Source: Alitta virens (lineage: Eukaryota > Annelida > Polychaeta > Phyllodocida > Nereididae). From it: 64,000 bases of DNA. Location of the stretch: assembly GCA_932294295.1 (NCBI GenBank), contig OW028576.1, positions 27,597,227-27,661,226 of the forward strand, in the 5' to 3' direction. Below the pieces are notes generated by a model, which searched no databases, was not told the DNA's origin, and saw nothing but the letters and a program-made list of their open reading frames with translations. The position numbers and the translations under genes are program-made. Below are positions 62,455-64,000 of this stretch, one piece after another; positions within the stretch are counted from its first letter, which is position 1, and each line of letters opens with the position of its first letter.

Positions 62455-64000
62455 AAACACATCCTTCACTTTCACTTTTACATGATGAATATTTCCAACC
62501 AATATCAGGATTTATTGGTCCTGTCATGTGATGCCCTCTGTGCATGCTGATTGGCTATTACAATTTAGGTGTAGAATATAAAGTTTTATAACAGGACATA
62601 ATTATAATGTAGGGACCATATGAAGATAGTTTTGCTGAATCAACTGACATTTTAGATATCAAGTAAAGCACTTCCTTTTATTTCCTCTTTTCAGTTAGTG
62701 TAAATTTCCTTATTCATCATCTAGATTTATATAAGAAATATTCATATTATCTGATCTAGTAGATGGTTTGGTTATCATTATCAACAATACATTTAAAATG
62801 ATGTTCTCATGAACTAAATATATCAATATCAGACAATATTGATTAAATTTGAGATCTTTCAGACTCAGACATCTGTTCTCTTGTGCACCATTCTTTTTGT
62901 ACAATTTTGTATTCATTTATTTGCACTATACAATGCTTAGATAGAGAGGCGAAACAATACTATAAATATTGGGATATTGAAAAATAAATTAAAAAAGGAA
63001 CCAATGAACTGCAGCATCAAAAGTATTTGATCTTTGTATTGACCCTATTTTTCATGGGTCTCACACTTACTGAACAAATAATGAGACTCTCTATTAAGTA
63101 GGCATTGACAGCGTTCTGCCTGAACAGCAAACAAATCCCTTCCAAACATCTAACTAGGAAATTAGATAAATATACAATTAAAATATACCATAATATCATC
63201 CCTAAAAACATAGAAAGGAAATTGTTCTGATCATGGGATTTGTTTTTACATGCAGCACTAATGATAACTTCCTCCATCAAGCTAGAATCATATCACAACT
63301 TTAACCAAACATTTGGGACTATGATGCAAAGCTGTCCATTTGAATGTGGACCAAGCACCCAGGATGAGGGTCTTATCTTGGGACATTTGGTTTTTGCTCT
63401 TACTTATTTGTAAGTGATTATAATATATTTTATTATGGTTTTTTTAACAGAAAATGTTGAAGGGTTGTGGTGTTCCCTTTTATTTTAATAAATGATTTCC
63501 TTGTCAATGGTTCTGAAAGAATAGCTTGCCTTCCTTTTTTTTGCCCTTTTAATGTCATAGCTTACTATTAAAAAAATATATATGTACTGAAATTTCTCAT
63601 AATTAGAGCTTGGTGTCATATTCTTTAAATAATACACATTTATGTCTTTTTTGAAATTTCAGGCAATGTGGTGAACAGCATAAATGTATCAACATGTAAT
63701 GAAACAGTCCACATTCAGTGCTCTGCATATCAAATAGTAATTGTTGATGTCAACATTACATCAGATCTCTCATCTGACATATTGTTGAAGTGCAATGCTC
63801 ATCGACAGTGTGAGGTCACCAACAAGCACAAAGAATGTATGCATGTGCAATATTGGTGTAAGATGGGTGAGTACGATAAGCCTGATAGGTTGTATAGTAT
63901 ACTATGCATTGTAGATACCCTAAAGGTTTCATTGTGTTGACTTGATAACAAAAGAACTTAAAATCTAAATGATTTTTGTATAGTTTTAGATTACCTTATC
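62455..64000 (+). repeat. Segmental duplication of 17060-18600
   Basis: The segment follows the other copy in order, including TTTCACTTTTACATGAT, GTCATGTGATGCCCTCTGTG, TTTTATAACAGGACAT, the leader exon, intron 1 and the SUEL-like exon. Small indels differ (for example about 35 extra bases near 62600). The copy runs off the window. Confidence 0.85.
63364..63866 (+). CDS. Gene C3: 5' exons of a third SUEL-like receptor (partial)
   Basis: Exon 63364-63409 encodes the same leader as C1 (MRVLSWDIWFLLL) and ends in phase 1 at GTAAGT. Exon 63663-63866 encodes the SUEL-like domain (TCNETVHIQC, LLKCNAHRQCEV, YWCKMG). The donor GTGAGT follows. The CUB-like exon, stalk and tail lie beyond 64000, so which tail type it has cannot be seen. 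Both exons are intact. Confidence 0.75.

Overview
This window looks like nuclear DNA of an AT-rich invertebrate metazoan. It holds intron-rich genes with GT-AG junctions (a few GC-AG), AATAAA signals, tRNA-derived SINEs, foldback and TTAA-flanked DNA transposons, a Gypsy element with an envelope gene, and a DIRS-like fragment. The receptor gene content (C-type lectin, SUEL/rhamnose-lectin-like and CUB-like ectodomains, Ig receptors with ankyrin tails) fits an invertebrate deuterostome or lophotrochozoan. I cannot name the species. All multi-exon genes here are my own manual splice models, built from conserved splice sites, consistent codon phase and paralogue comparison; none is copied from an annotation.

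Layout. (1) 1-3.1 kb, plus strand: 3' half of receptor gene A, cytoplasmic tail only. (2) 3.1-7.9 kb: intergenic, with a pogo/Tigger-like MITE at 6.4-7.0 kb. (3) 7.9-14.2 kb, plus: gene B, a C-type-lectin/EGF transmembrane receptor with the same kind of tail as gene A. (4) 16.0-16.5 kb, plus: two candidate exons related to the leader of genes C. (5) 18.0-24.2 kb, plus: gene C1, SUEL-like plus CUB-like receptor with a tail of repeated NxxY motifs. (6) 25.6-35.4 kb: repeat-rich, with a SINE, a TTAA MITE, a DIRS-like RNase H fragment, a 3.36-kb foldback element, a stray copy of the gene C1 3' UTR, and a cluster of RFX/X-box-like palindromes. (7) 35.4-51.5 kb, minus: gene D, three Ig domains, one TM segment and a large ankyrin region. 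In-phase splicing leads on to a CARD/death-fold-like exon that now carries stop codons and is split by a 5'-truncated Gypsy element with a baculovirus-F-like envelope gene (35.6-41.4 kb). (8) 52.7-58.0 kb, plus: gene C2, with the gene C1 ectodomain but the gene A/B tail. (9) 62.5-64 kb, plus: gene C3, a third copy running off the window, on a segment duplicated from 17.1-18.6 kb.

How the genes fit together. Genes A, B, C1, C2 and C3 look like one locally duplicated family of cell-surface receptors made from interchangeable parts. Ectodomain exons are phase 1-1; tail exons after the TM are phase 2-2. The same tail (SH3-ligand RxLPxPP exons, then NEYMGL, YTLL and YLVLL-type tyrosine motifs) sits behind a lectin/EGF ectodomain in B and behind SUEL/CUB in C2, while the C1 and C2 ectodomains are near-identical but carry unrelated tails. 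With the Ig-TM-ankyrin(-CARD-like) gene in the same cluster, the locus resembles an invertebrate innate-type receptor cluster undergoing birth, death and tail swapping. The ligand and immune roles are inference only.
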